Below are positions 44,295 through 52,887 of a DNA stretch of 61,834 nucleotides, piece after piece. Every line of letters starts with the position of its first letter. Within the stretch, counting starts at the first letter, position 1. The stretch is from assembly GCA_018268195.1 (NCBI GenBank), contig JAFDWZ010000012.1:1-61834 (forward strand), read 5' to 3'. The position numbers and the translations under genes are program-made. The notes beneath the pieces are model-generated. The model saw nothing but the letters and a program-made list of their open reading frames with translations, was not told the origin of the DNA and ran no database searches. This DNA is from Bacteroidota bacterium (GTDB lineage Bacteria; Bacteroidota; Bacteroidia; AKYH767-A; OLB10).

Positions 44295-45233
44295 TCAGTA
44301 ACTGAGCACCACGCTGTTTGTTGTTCCGTTAACTGTCCAGGTTACTTTATATCCATACGCGCAGTCAAGGGTAGTAGCATTACCATTCTGATCTACACCG
44401 AGTGTAAGAGTAAAGGTGTTTGCGTTTACGTGATGTACTAATTCTCCTGAATTAGGTCGCCACAAACCACAGTAGGTGTTTGATACTATTGGAGTATTAT
44501 AGTTGGTAGTAAAAGCCTGAGAAAAACGATTCGTGCCCCACATACTTACACCTGAAAAACCATTCATGGTAGTGTCACCGTTACAAGTAAAGGTAATATA
44601 TGCTCCATGAGTACTTACAGGTGTATAGAGCCACTCAGTTATATAAGCTTGATTCCAAACTGCTGTTGCACCATTGTCATAACTAACCTGAACGTTATAA
44701 GCTCTGCTTCTATATTTGAAAGTGCTTGTTCCCATTAAAAAAGTCAACCAGTTGTGACCATTCACATTTTCTAGAGTTTTAACTCCATTAAAAGTGATGG
44801 ATTTGTTGTCACTAAGACGTGTTACTTTAAAATTATTGTATGTTAGGGTAAGTACTGCTCCGGGATCATGCCAGCTACTGCCTGAGGTTAACTGCACCTT
44901 AATTTGTCCTGAGCGTGTGCGGGAAGGACTGAAACAAGGAGTAATACCATCGAAATTAAAAAACAGAATTTTTTGAGATAATTGAGAAGAGTCAATGGTA
45001 ACTCCGCATAAGGGACTGGATAAAACTCCGGCACCTCTTCCAAAAGCAGGGATATCATTCACTGAATTGTTCACATCATCATCAGCCTGATCGGATTCGG
45101 CTTTGTAATTATTAGAGTCGTCATTAAACTGTTGAGTTTGTTCATCTAATTTTTTCTGGTCCTCTTTTTTACATGAGGTAATAAACCCTGCAAGTAATCC
45201 TACACAGAGCATACTAATGATTTGTTTTTTCAT
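44295..45233 (-). CDS. Lipoprotein of unknown function, paralogue B
   Basis: This 312-residue lipoprotein (lipobox FITSC) has an Asp/Asn/Gln-rich linker and a beta-rich domain. It is clearly homologous to the 318-residue protein at 35530-36486 over most of its length, including LTLTYNNFKVTRLSDNK, GFSGVSMWGTNRF, YNTPIVSNTYC and LGVDQNGNATTLDCAYGYK. Both end with the same short tail pattern after the YGYK motif. The family is unknown to me. It has its own promoter and terminator, so it is a monocistronic unit. Confidence 0.65.
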   Translation of the reverse strand: MKKQIISMLCVGLLAGFITSCKKEDQKKLDEQTQQFNDDSNNYKAESDQADDDVNNSVNDIPAFGRGAGVLSSPLCGVTIDSSQLSQKILFFNFDGITPCFSPSRTRSGQIKVQLTSGSSWHDPGAVLTLTYNNFKVTRLSDNKSITFNGVKTLENVNGHNWLTFLMGTSTFKYRSRAYNVQVSYDNGATAVWNQAYITEWLYTPVSTHGAYITFTCNGDTTMNGFSGVSMWGTNRFSQAFTTNYNTPIVSNTYCGLWRPNSGELVHHVNANTFTLTLGVDQNGNATTLDCAYGYKVTWTVNGTTNSVVLSY

Positions 45234-45295
45234 TCTGTTATGTGTTTTATAAGATTTTAATTGTTACGAAAATTATCAAAACAACGTTCCGAAAA

Positions 45296-45326
45296 CAAAA
45301 TTATTATAATGTTAGACAATGTTCAA
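45296..45326 (-). promoter_or_regulatory. Promoter of lipoprotein paralogue B
   Basis: On the minus strand TTG (45326-45324), a 20-nt spacer and TAATTTTG (45303-45296) match the Bacteroidota consensus. The leader would be close to 60 nt. Confidence 0.55.
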
Positions 45327-45391
45327 TTTGTAAGGTTTAATTCGATTGATAATTTTTTTGATATAAATAAATTATATAGCATTTAACATAA

Positions 45392-46234
45392 CTATCGTTG
45401 CATAAAATAACTCAGCAAATCATCTACCGGTCGCACTATTACTTTACCAACCTTAAATCCTTTTTCATGTGCCACTTTCTCCAGCAAATCACGAAAATGA
45501 TATGCAATACTTCCTATAAAGTGAACTGAATGTTGCTTGTGTTGCGGATAGGCAAGAACGCTGGTTTCTGCAAATTCCATAAAACCTTTATAGATGAGGT
45601 TTTGAATATATGGATGCTTTGCTTCAAATGAGAGAAATCTTGCAAACGAAGCCAGATAAACATTGGCACCGGGTTTATGATATACATTTTCAATGGCTAT
45701 TTCTTTAGTCATCTTGTATTGGTCATAAAATTTTTTCTTTAAATCATCAGGCATGATGCCGTATAAAAAATGTGTTATCAGTTTTCTTCCGAAATAACTG
45801 CCACTGCCTTCATCACCTAAAATATAACCAAGTCCATGATTGGTAGGAAAAATTTCTTTCCCATCCCAGAAAGCAATATTGGAGCCGGTTCCGAGGATGG
45901 CAACCAATCCGGGAGTATTATTGCAAGCTGCTAAACATGCGCCAAGCATATCATGATCTACAAATACATCAGCTTTGGTAAATATTTTTTGCAACGCTTC
46001 AGCAATAATTTTTTTGCGGTCGGCACTGGAACATCCTGAACCAAAATATTTGACTTGCATTACAGATGCTGCATGCTGTAGTAGTAATTTACTTTTTTTT
46101 AGCTCATCAAAAACAAAGTCAGTAGAATGGAAAAATGGATTGAAGCCAATGGTTTCAATTTCTACAGGCTTATTTTTTTTGTCGGATAACAACCAATTGG
46201 TTTTTGTAGAGCCACTGTCGGCAACTAAAAGCAT
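45392..46234 (-). CDS. BadF/N-acetylglucosamine kinase-type ASKHA sugar kinase
   Basis: This 280-residue ATPase has phosphate-1 motif VADSGSTKTNW at the N-terminus, phosphate-2 motif LVAILGTGSNIAFW, and a HGLGYILGDEGSGSYFGRK loop typical of eukaryote-like N-acetylglucosamine kinases and BadF/BcrA ATPases. GlcNAc or a related amino sugar recycled from cell wall is the probable substrate. The 21-nt gap behind pfkA suggests a shared leftward transcript that feeds phosphosugars to glycolysis. Confidence 0.82.
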   Translation of the reverse strand: MLLVADSGSTKTNWLLSDKKNKPVEIETIGFNPFFHSTDFVFDELKKSKLLLQHAASVMQVKYFGSGCSSADRKKIIAEALQKIFTKADVFVDHDMLGACLAACNNTPGLVAILGTGSNIAFWDGKEIFPTNHGLGYILGDEGSGSYFGRKLITHFLYGIMPDDLKKKFYDQYKMTKEIAIENVYHKPGANVYLASFARFLSFEAKHPYIQNLIYKGFMEFAETSVLAYPQHKQHSVHFIGSIAYHFRDLLEKVAHEKGFKVGKVIVRPVDDLLSYFMQR

Positions 46235-46255
46235 ATTATTTTATTTTTAATGAAA

Positions 46256-47230
46256 TTACAACGATAAAAATTCTTTATATCCCAGCAGTTTTTTGTCTAA
46301 TGGGTTTTCCTGTTTCACTGCTTTTTGCAGGTCAACCAAAGTTACTTCCTTGCCATTCCAACCGGTCATTTTATTGGTTTCGCCTTTGAGAAGTGCCTCC
46401 ACGGCAACAGCACCGAATCGAGTAGCCATAATCCTGTCTTTGGCAGAAGGATTACCGCCACGCTGAATGTGACCCAATACAGTTACTCGTATATCATAAT
46501 CAAATTTCTTTTTCACCTCCTGTGCAATTTTATAAGCACCACCACCGTCATCACCTTCCGCTACCATTACTATACTTGAAGTTTTTCTCCGATGCAAGCT
46601 GTCTTTAAGCTTGTTCACCAATTTACCAATATCTGTTTTTTCTTCAGGTAGCAATATCTCTTCCGCACCACATGCAATACCTGCATATAATGCCAGGCAT
46701 CCGGAGTCGCGCCCCATCACCTCAACAAAAAATATTCTGTCATGTGATGCAGCAGTATCTTTCAGTTTATCCACTGCATCAATGATAGTGTTTAAAGCCG
46801 TATCAAATCCAATCGTATAGTCCGTGCCGTACAAATCATTGTCAATGGTTCCGGGAATACCAATGAATGGAATATTACATTGTTTGTTGAATTCAACGGC
46901 ACCCTTAAAAGTCCCGTCACCACCTATGGCAATGATGCCTTCAATGCCATGTTTTGTTAATTGCTGATAAGCCTGCTGCATTCCTTCAGCAGTTCTGAAT
47001 GTTTTACTGCGTGCCGTTTTTAATATGGTACCTCCACGCTGCATGATATTACTTACCGACCGTGCTGTTAGCGGAATGAAATCGCCATGCATCATGCCTT
47101 CATAACCACGCATAATCCCTGTTACTTCACAATTATTAGATAATGCACACCTTACAATCGACCTCAGGCACGTGTTCATCCCAGGTGCATCGCCCCCTGA
47201 GGTGAAAACTGCAATTTTCCGAATGTTCAT
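46256..47230 (-). CDS. pfkA: ATP-dependent 6-phosphofructokinase
   Basis: PfkA phosphorylates fructose 6-phosphate to the 1,6-bisphosphate, the committed step of glycolysis. The 324 residues include FTSGGDAPGMN (ATP), IAIGGDGTFKGA (GGDG with Gly, marking the ATP rather than pyrophosphate type), the catalytic PGTIDNDLYGTDYTIGFDTA, EVMGRDSGCLA and LGHIQRGGNPSAKDR. Length is that of the standard bacterial tetramer. A -7-like TAGTTTTG lies at 47261-47254 on the minus strand, without a clear -33 partner. Confidence 0.96.
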   Translation of the reverse strand: MNIRKIAVFTSGGDAPGMNTCLRSIVRCALSNNCEVTGIMRGYEGMMHGDFIPLTARSVSNIMQRGGTILKTARSKTFRTAEGMQQAYQQLTKHGIEGIIAIGGDGTFKGAVEFNKQCNIPFIGIPGTIDNDLYGTDYTIGFDTALNTIIDAVDKLKDTAASHDRIFFVEVMGRDSGCLALYAGIACGAEEILLPEEKTDIGKLVNKLKDSLHRRKTSSIVMVAEGDDGGGAYKIAQEVKKKFDYDIRVTVLGHIQRGGNPSAKDRIMATRFGAVAVEALLKGETNKMTGWNGKEVTLVDLQKAVKQENPLDKKLLGYKEFLSL

Positions 47231-47329
47231 AATTTATGTTAAAAATTAATCAACAAAACTAAAATATTAATATTTGAATTATAATTTTACGCACTATTAA
47301 AAATCACTTAATCAAATAAATAATTTATC

Positions 47330-49126
47330 ATGACAAAATTTACACTCGTTTCTGCATTCGCAGCATTAATGACTATTAGTGCCGTAGCTCAGGACCGTTT
47401 GGTAGTGCCACAAGCGTCTGCCAATGGAGCGCGAATTCAATCAAATCACAGAACTGTTAGCCACCAGAACCAAATTGTGGCTCGTGGCGGTATCAGTGCT
47501 GTGAACGTAGCTTATTCTGATGATTTCAGTCAACCTAATGACACTACCTCATTGAAAGCAAGAGGTTATCTACCTTATTACAGAGGTACAGGCCCACAGG
47601 GAATTGCAGCAACATGGTTTCAGGGAAATGCATCAGCAATTACCGCATACAACGGTGCTGCAGATGCTTACGTTGCAGCTAATTTTCAGGTAGTAACCGG
47701 TATGAATGATATTGACAGTTGGCTGGTAACTCCTGCAATGAATATTACTGCAGGTGATGTTATTTCTTTTTATTGCAGAACAACAGATGGTTCTATTTGG
47801 CCGGATTCTGTTCGTGTGATGTATTCTGCAGCAGGCGATTCAACACCTGAGGGTTTAACTTGGGTTGAGTTAGGTCGTTTTCAGGCTTATGATCAGGCTT
47901 GGGAACAAAAAATTTATACCGTTGCTGCATCAGGTGCTACTGCACGTTTTGCAATTCGTTATGCAGTAATTGAAGGAGGCCCATCAGGAAATAACAGTAA
48001 TTACATTGGTATTGACCAATTAGATATTTTCACTCCTCAGGCTATTGATGGTCAGACATATGCTATGGATAATATTCCATCTGGTTGTGGTTTAAGTGCA
48101 ACTACTCCTGTTACGGTTACTTTTAAGAATAACGGAGCTTCAAGTATCACAGGTTTCCCTGTTGGTTTTATGGTGGATAATGGTACACCTGTTAATGAAA
48201 CATTTACAGGAACTATTGCATCAAATGCAACCGCTTCCTATACCTTTACAGGAACTGCGGATTTATCAGCACCGGGTGCACATACCGTTAAAGCTTTTAT
48301 TTCTTTGCCTTCTGATGGTAACCCACTTAACGATACACTTTCAACAACGGTAATTAATATTCCTCCAATAGTGATAACTACAACTCCTACTACTGAAGGT
48401 TTTGAATTGGCAGCTGTAGGAGCTACGCCTCCTATTGGATGGACTACCGAAGATACTGACGGTGATGGTTCTAACTGGGATTTCATTAATACGTATCCAC
48501 ATAATGGCGCAATGTGCGCACGAATTGGTTTTGGTGGTGGTTCAGTTGCTACTGCAGAAAACTGGCTTATTTCTCCATGTTTGGATTTGACTGCTGGTAC
48601 CAATTATATTCTGGAATACTGGTATAAAAGTTTTGATGATACACAGACTTCTTATCAACTCGAATCACGTTTCGGCACAGCAACTACAGGTGCATCTATG
48701 ACTAACAACATTGCTGTTGATCCACTTTTCGCTGACTCCAGCTATCATATGGCATCTCACTCATTCAGTGTTGCTTCTGACGGAGTTTATTACCTCGGAT
48801 TTAATGCTTTTGGTTCATCACCACAAAATTCACTTCGTTTGGATGATGTTTCATTGGCTGTTAGCACAGGTATAAATGAAAATACTATTGAAAACAAAGT
48901 ATCTGTTTATCCGAACCCTGCTTCTGACTTCTTAAATGTAACAGCTAAACTTAAAGGTCAGTCAACACTGATTATTTACAACAACCTGGGTCAGGAAGTA
49001 ATGAACTATTCATTCAATGAAGCTTTCAAAGTTCAGTTAGATGTTCAGTCACTTGCAAAAGGTGTTTATACTGTTAAAATTAACAATGCCGATGGTGTTG
49101 TAATAAATAAATTTGTAAAGCAATAA
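47330..49126 (+). CDS. Secreted two-module choice-of-anchor J protein with T9SS sorting domain (598 aa)
   Basis: A signal peptide ends SAVAQ, followed by a short disordered propiece. Two choice-of-anchor J (cleaved-adhesin-like) jelly rolls flank a CARDB-like domain. The first contains DDFSQPNDTTSLKARGY, IDSWLVTPAMNITAGDVISF and FAIRYAVIEGG. The second contains PPIGWTTEDTDGDGSNWDF, ENWLISPCLDLTAGTNYILE and DGVYYLGFNAFGS. The DTDGDG stretch is a probable calcium site. The C-terminal ~80 residues are a T9SS domain (VYPNPASDFLNVTAKL...KGVYTVKINNADG). The family includes gingipain adhesin regions; no peptidase domain is attached here. It has its own strong terminator. Confidence 0.86.
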   Translation: MTKFTLVSAFAALMTISAVAQDRLVVPQASANGARIQSNHRTVSHQNQIVARGGISAVNVAYSDDFSQPNDTTSLKARGYLPYYRGTGPQGIAATWFQGNASAITAYNGAADAYVAANFQVVTGMNDIDSWLVTPAMNITAGDVISFYCRTTDGSIWPDSVRVMYSAAGDSTPEGLTWVELGRFQAYDQAWEQKIYTVAASGATARFAIRYAVIEGGPSGNNSNYIGIDQLDIFTPQAIDGQTYAMDNIPSGCGLSATTPVTVTFKNNGASSITGFPVGFMVDNGTPVNETFTGTIASNATASYTFTGTADLSAPGAHTVKAFISLPSDGNPLNDTLSTTVINIPPIVITTTPTTEGFELAAVGATPPIGWTTEDTDGDGSNWDFINTYPHNGAMCARIGFGGGSVATAENWLISPCLDLTAGTNYILEYWYKSFDDTQTSYQLESRFGTATTGASMTNNIAVDPLFADSSYHMASHSFSVASDGVYYLGFNAFGSSPQNSLRLDDVSLAVSTGINENTIENKVSVYPNPASDFLNVTAKLKGQSTLIIYNNLGQEVMNYSFNEAFKVQLDVQSLAKGVYTVKINNADGVVINKFVKQ

Positions 49127-49146
49127 TTTGCAAATAATATTATAAC

Positions 49147-49180
49147 GAAAGGCTGTCCAACAGGGCAGCCTTTCTTATTT
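49147..49180 (+). terminator. Intrinsic terminator of the 598-aa T9SS gene
   Basis: A 12-bp stem with one G-U pair, GAAAGGCTGTCC (49147-49158) against GGGCAGCCTTTC (49163-49174), has loop AACA and tail TTATTTT. It starts 20 nt after the stop codon and is the strongest terminator in the window by eye. Confidence 0.9.
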
Positions 49181-49184
49181 TAGC

Positions 49185-49556
49185 ATGGTTGATATGGGTA
49201 AAATGCAGCAAGTATATGATGCAGACAAAATAACTTTCTTTGAGAAGGTTTATCAGGTTGTGCGGCTTATTCCTGAGGGAAGGGTAACTTCTTACGGTGC
49301 AATTGCTGCCTATCTGGGTAGTGCGCGTTCATCTCGCATGGTTGGTTGGGCAATGAATGGCTCACACCGGGTAAAACCTAAAGTGCCGGCACATCGCGTT
49401 GTTAATCGTATAGGAATGCTCACCGGAAAGCACTTTTTCGGAGAACAAAATACCATGAAACATTTATTAGAGAAAGAAGGTGTTAAGGTAGAAGACGATA
49501 AAATTGTGGACTTTAAAAAACACTTTTGGGATCCTGCTGTTGAACTTTTATTATAG
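49185..49556 (+). CDS. Alkyltransferase-like (ATL) DNA-binding protein, catalytic Cys absent
   Basis: This 123-residue protein is homologous to the DNA-binding domain of O6-methylguanine-DNA methyltransferase: FFEKVYQVVRLIPEGRVTSYGAIAAYLG, then RMVGWAMNGS. In place of the alkyl-accepting PCHR motif it has VPAHRVVN, with alanine at the catalytic cysteine position. It therefore cannot repair directly. ATL proteins bind O6-alkylguanine and pass the lesion to nucleotide excision repair. The first ATG lies only about 5 nt beyond the upstream terminator, so the start at 49203 (MQQVYDADK) is equally possible. Mrp follows 33 nt later. Confidence 0.85.
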   Translation: MVDMGKMQQVYDADKITFFEKVYQVVRLIPEGRVTSYGAIAAYLGSARSSRMVGWAMNGSHRVKPKVPAHRVVNRIGMLTGKHFFGEQNTMKHLLEKEGVKVEDDKIVDFKKHFWDPAVELLL

Positions 49557-49589
49557 CCAAACCAAACGCTTATACTTATATTTGCACCC

Positions 49590-50693
49590 ATGTCCATAAC
49601 GAAAGAAAAAGTTCTCGAAGCACTGAGTTACGTTCAGGAACCTGATTTGAAAAAAGATCTGGTGACACTGAATATGATAAAAGATATTGAAATTGACGGT
49701 AAAAAAGTTGCCTTTACCGTTGTCCTTACCACACCTGCATGTCCTCTTAAAGCCGAAATTGAACGTGCCTGCAGAAATGCAATTCGTGAGTTTGTAGATA
49801 AGGAGGCCGATGTTACCGTTAATATGACTGCACGTGTAACTACCAACAGAACCGATGATTTGCAGATGATGAAAGGAGTTAAAAATATCATCGCTGTTGC
49901 ATCAGGCAAAGGGGGTGTAGGAAAATCTACCGTGGCAGCCAACCTTGCAGTATCATTAGCCAATAATGGTGCAAAAGTAGCATTGGTGGATGCCGATATA
50001 TTTGGGCCAAGTGTGCCTATCATGTTCGGAGTAGAGCATGAACGGCCTTATGTGGAAGAAGTAAATGGCAAACAGTACATGGTGCCGATAGAAAGATTCG
50101 GTGTGAAACTGATTTCTATAGGTTTTCTTGCCGACCCTGCACAGGCAATTGTTTGGCGTGGCCCTATGGCGTCCAAAGCATTGAAACAGTTGTTCAGCGA
50201 TGTAATGTGGGGCGAAATAGATTATATGATTATTGATCTTCCGCCCGGAACAAGTGATATACATCTCACACTCATATCTGCTGTACCAGTTACTGGAGCT
50301 TTAATAGTAACAACTCCTCAGCCTGTAGCATTATCCGATGCTCGAAAAGGAGTTGCAATGTTCATGTTACCTTCTGTTAACATTCCTGTACTTGGGTTGA
50401 TAGAAAACATGTCATGGTTTACACCGGCAGAATTGCCCGAAAATAAATATTACCTTTTTGGTAAGGATGGAGGGCAGAAGCTTGCCGATGAAATGAATAT
50501 CCGTTTGATAGGACAGATTCCATTGGTACAATCGGTAAGAGAAGGTGGCGATAATGGTTTGCCGGTAGCAATCTCAGACGATTCCCTTGTGGCAGATGCA
50601 TTTAACAACCTTGCAAAAAGTGTAGCTCAACAGGTTGCAATCCGCAATGCAAACTTTGAACCTGCACAACGTGTAGAAGCAAAAGGGTATTAA
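49590..50693 (+). CDS. Mrp/NBP35 family Fe-S cluster carrier ATPase
   Basis: This 367-residue protein has an N-terminal MIP18/DUF59 domain (1-85, with TTPACPLKAEIE). A ParA-like P-loop NTPase follows: deviant Walker A ASGKGGVGKST (105-114), VDADIFGPSVP, IIDLPPGTSD. Mrp/ApbC proteins bind and deliver Fe-S clusters. Typical members have a CxxC pair after ENMS; here that position reads ENMSWFTPAELPENKYY with no cysteine. I recall this as the usual Bacteroidota form. The next gene, encoding a NifU-like scaffold, starts 3 nt after its stop, supporting an Fe-S role. Confidence 0.92.
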   Translation: MSITKEKVLEALSYVQEPDLKKDLVTLNMIKDIEIDGKKVAFTVVLTTPACPLKAEIERACRNAIREFVDKEADVTVNMTARVTTNRTDDLQMMKGVKNIIAVASGKGGVGKSTVAANLAVSLANNGAKVALVDADIFGPSVPIMFGVEHERPYVEEVNGKQYMVPIERFGVKLISIGFLADPAQAIVWRGPMASKALKQLFSDVMWGEIDYMIIDLPPGTSDIHLTLISAVPVTGALIVTTPQPVALSDARKGVAMFMLPSVNIPVLGLIENMSWFTPAELPENKYYLFGKDGGQKLADEMNIRLIGQIPLVQSVREGGDNGLPVAISDDSLVADAFNNLAKSVAQQVAIRNANFEPAQRVEAKGY

Positions 50694-50696
50694 GCT

Positions 50697-50960
50697 ATGG
50701 AAATGATTCAACAAGATAACAGTGCACTTATTAAAAGAATCGAATCAGCTCTCGACTCGGTACGACCTTACCTCAAAGCCGACCATGGAAATGTGAGCTT
50801 GATTGAAGTAACTGCCGATAAAATTGCAAAGGTGAAGTTTGAAGGCGCCTGCAGTTCATGCTCAATGAGTGCAATGACCTTTAAGGCCGGAATAGAAGAA
50901 ACCATTCTAAGGATGGTTCCCGAAATTAAGGCTGTAGAAACAATTGACGATTTGCCTTAG
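50697..50960 (+). CDS. NifU C-terminal-domain Fe-S scaffold protein
   Basis: This 87-residue protein is a single NifU-like C-terminal (Nfu) domain. Motifs are SVRPYLKADHGNVSLIEV and the cluster-binding ACSSCSMSAMTFKAGIE, followed by RMVPEIKAVE. It assembles or transfers [4Fe-4S] clusters as a dimer through the CxxC pair. It is co-transcribed with mrp, so the pair probably works together on cluster delivery. Confidence 0.93.
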   Translation: MEMIQQDNSALIKRIESALDSVRPYLKADHGNVSLIEVTADKIAKVKFEGACSSCSMSAMTFKAGIEETILRMVPEIKAVETIDDLP

Positions 50961-51053
50961 CAAGTAAACGCTTCACCATATTTTTAATAAATTTTCAATT
51001 TTAATTTCATCTCTGCGTTACGGGTTAAGGTAACTATACGTTATTTTTGTAAC

Positions 51054-51773
51054 ATGTTACGTATTCTGTTTTTATTCACGTTTTCAGTATTCATGCTGAA
51101 TACTTCCGCTCAAACCTATATGGTGTTCAAAGGGGATACCATTAACCGCAAAGACAAGAAAGGTTTGAAACAAGGTATATGGAAAAAATATTATCGTAAT
51201 GATGTACTTTTTTCTGAAACCGTTTTTAAAGATGACAAACAAACTGGCACTTCTAAATTTTATTACGAAAGCGGCAAACTGAAATCGCAACTAATTTGGC
51301 TGAAACCGGGAATTTTTGCATCAGCAATGACTTATTTCGAAGATGGAAAAAAAATGTCGGAAGGGTTTTACAAAAACGAAAAGAAAGACAGCACATGGAA
51401 ATACTTTAATCAGGATGAAAAACTTACAGCGATAGAAAGTTTTAAAAATGGTCAGCGCCATGGTAAATGGAGCACCTATTATCCTGAAGGAGGAAAAGTG
51501 GAGGAAAAAATTTATGTAAATGATAAGCTCGAAGGTCCTTATCTCAAGTTTTTCAGTGATGGAAAACCAATGCTGAAATCAACTTACAAGAATGACAAAC
51601 TCACAGGCAGTTTTGTTGTTTATAACGCAGATGGTAAACCCTATACTTCCGGTAATTATGACAAAGGTGACAGGGTTGGTAAATGGGTGCAGTGTGATGA
51701 TAAAGGAAATCCATGGATAGAAACCCAATACAAAAATGGTTTCGAAGTGAAAACGGATACGATTAAACGATAA
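51054..51773 (+). CDS. Exported MORN_2/YwqK-type repeat protein
   Basis: This 239-residue protein has a signal peptide (RILFLFTFSVFMLNTSAQ). About eight MORN-type repeats follow, each of the form [YF]-x-x-G-K-x-x-x-x-x-Y-x-[ND]-x-x-x-x-G-x-[WY]-x-x-[YF]. Examples are YYESGKLKSQLIWLKPG, FKNGQRHGKWSTYYPEGGK and YKNDKLTGSFVVYNADGK. Bacterial members of this group (YwqK-like) are often labelled antitoxins, but that does not fit an exported single gene with no toxin beside it. Function is unknown. mnmA follows 16 nt later in the same direction. Confidence 0.75.
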   Translation: MLRILFLFTFSVFMLNTSAQTYMVFKGDTINRKDKKGLKQGIWKKYYRNDVLFSETVFKDDKQTGTSKFYYESGKLKSQLIWLKPGIFASAMTYFEDGKKMSEGFYKNEKKDSTWKYFNQDEKLTAIESFKNGQRHGKWSTYYPEGGKVEEKIYVNDKLEGPYLKFFSDGKPMLKSTYKNDKLTGSFVVYNADGKPYTSGNYDKGDRVGKWVQCDDKGNPWIETQYKNGFEVKTDTIKR

Positions 51774-51789
51774 TGATAGTTTTTTTGAA

Positions 51790-52887
51790 ATGAGTAAGAA
51801 AGGCAGAATACTGATGGCGATGAGTGGCGGGATAGATAGTTCTGTTGCAGCTATGATGCTTCATGACGAAGGTTATGAAGTAATAGGATTAACAATGAAA
51901 ACATGGGACTATGCATCTTCGGGTTCATCAGGAAAAGAAACCGGTTGTTGCAGTCTTGACTCAATAAATGATGCACGCACCATTGCTGTGCAAAAGGGTT
52001 TCCCGCATTATATTCTCGACATCAGAGGTGAGTTTGGCGATTTTGTGATTGATAATTTTGTGGATGAATATTTGGGAGGACGTACTCCTAATCCATGTGT
52101 GTTGTGTAATACGCATATCAAATGGAGTGCACTGATAAAACGTGCCGATATGCTCGACTGTGAGTTTATTGCAACAGGTCATTATGCATCGGTTCGTCTG
52201 GAGAATGAGCGCTATGTGGTTTCACGAGGTCTTGATTCTTCCAAAGACCAAAGCTATGTGTTGTGGGGGTTAAGTCAGTCAAGCCTTGCACGAACAAAAT
52301 TTCCTTTAGGAAAATTCAGGAAATCCGAAATTCGCAACATGGCCATGGAAATGGGATTCAATGATCTTGCAAACAAGAGTGAGAGTTATGAAATTTGTTT
52401 CATTCCTGACAATGATTATCGTTCATTCCTGAAAAAGAGAGTAGAAGGCATTGAAGAAAAATTAGATGGAGGATTATTCGTAAACACCAAGGGCGAAGTG
52501 ATTGGTAAACATAAAGGATATCCGTTTTACACCATCGGTCAGCGCAAAGGCCTGGAAGTAGCATTTGGTAAACCCATGTTTGTTGTAAAAATTAAACCTG
52601 AAAGTAATACAGTAGTGCTGGGAGAGTATGATGATTTAACAAGAACTACTATGAAGGTGCGCGGTCTTAATCTGATAAAATACAATGACCTGAAAAAAGA
52701 AACAGAAGCTTTAACTAAAATTAGATATAAAGACCCCGGAACATTGAGCACAGTAATTCAAACAGGTGAAGAAAATGCCGAAGTAACATTTCATGCACCG
52801 GTACATGCTATTGCACCCGGGCAAAGTGCTGTGTTTTATGAAAACAATGACGTACTTGGCGGTGGATTTATAGAAAAAGAACAATGA
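51790..52887 (+). CDS. mnmA: tRNA-specific 2-thiouridylase MnmA
   Basis: MnmA adenylates and thiolates U34 of tRNA-Lys, -Glu and -Gln, taking sulfur originally released by a cysteine desulfurase. The 365 residues include the PP-loop AMSGGIDSSVAAMML, the catalytic cysteines in NPCVLCN and YEICFIPD, ATGHYA, KDQSYVLWGL and a C-terminal GQSAVFYENNDVLGGGFIE. Length is normal. The stop overlaps the next gene by ATGA. Confidence 0.96.
   Translation: MSKKGRILMAMSGGIDSSVAAMMLHDEGYEVIGLTMKTWDYASSGSSGKETGCCSLDSINDARTIAVQKGFPHYILDIRGEFGDFVIDNFVDEYLGGRTPNPCVLCNTHIKWSALIKRADMLDCEFIATGHYASVRLENERYVVSRGLDSSKDQSYVLWGLSQSSLARTKFPLGKFRKSEIRNMAMEMGFNDLANKSESYEICFIPDNDYRSFLKKRVEGIEEKLDGGLFVNTKGEVIGKHKGYPFYTIGQRKGLEVAFGKPMFVVKIKPESNTVVLGEYDDLTRTTMKVRGLNLIKYNDLKKETEALTKIRYKDPGTLSTVIQTGEENAEVTFHAPVHAIAPGQSAVFYENNDVLGGGFIEKEQ

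Noticed and set aside
51054..51773. Toxin-antitoxin assignment for the MORN/YwqK-type protein
   Set aside because: The protein has a signal peptide and no toxin gene sits beside it. The antitoxin label attached to this repeat family is not supported here.
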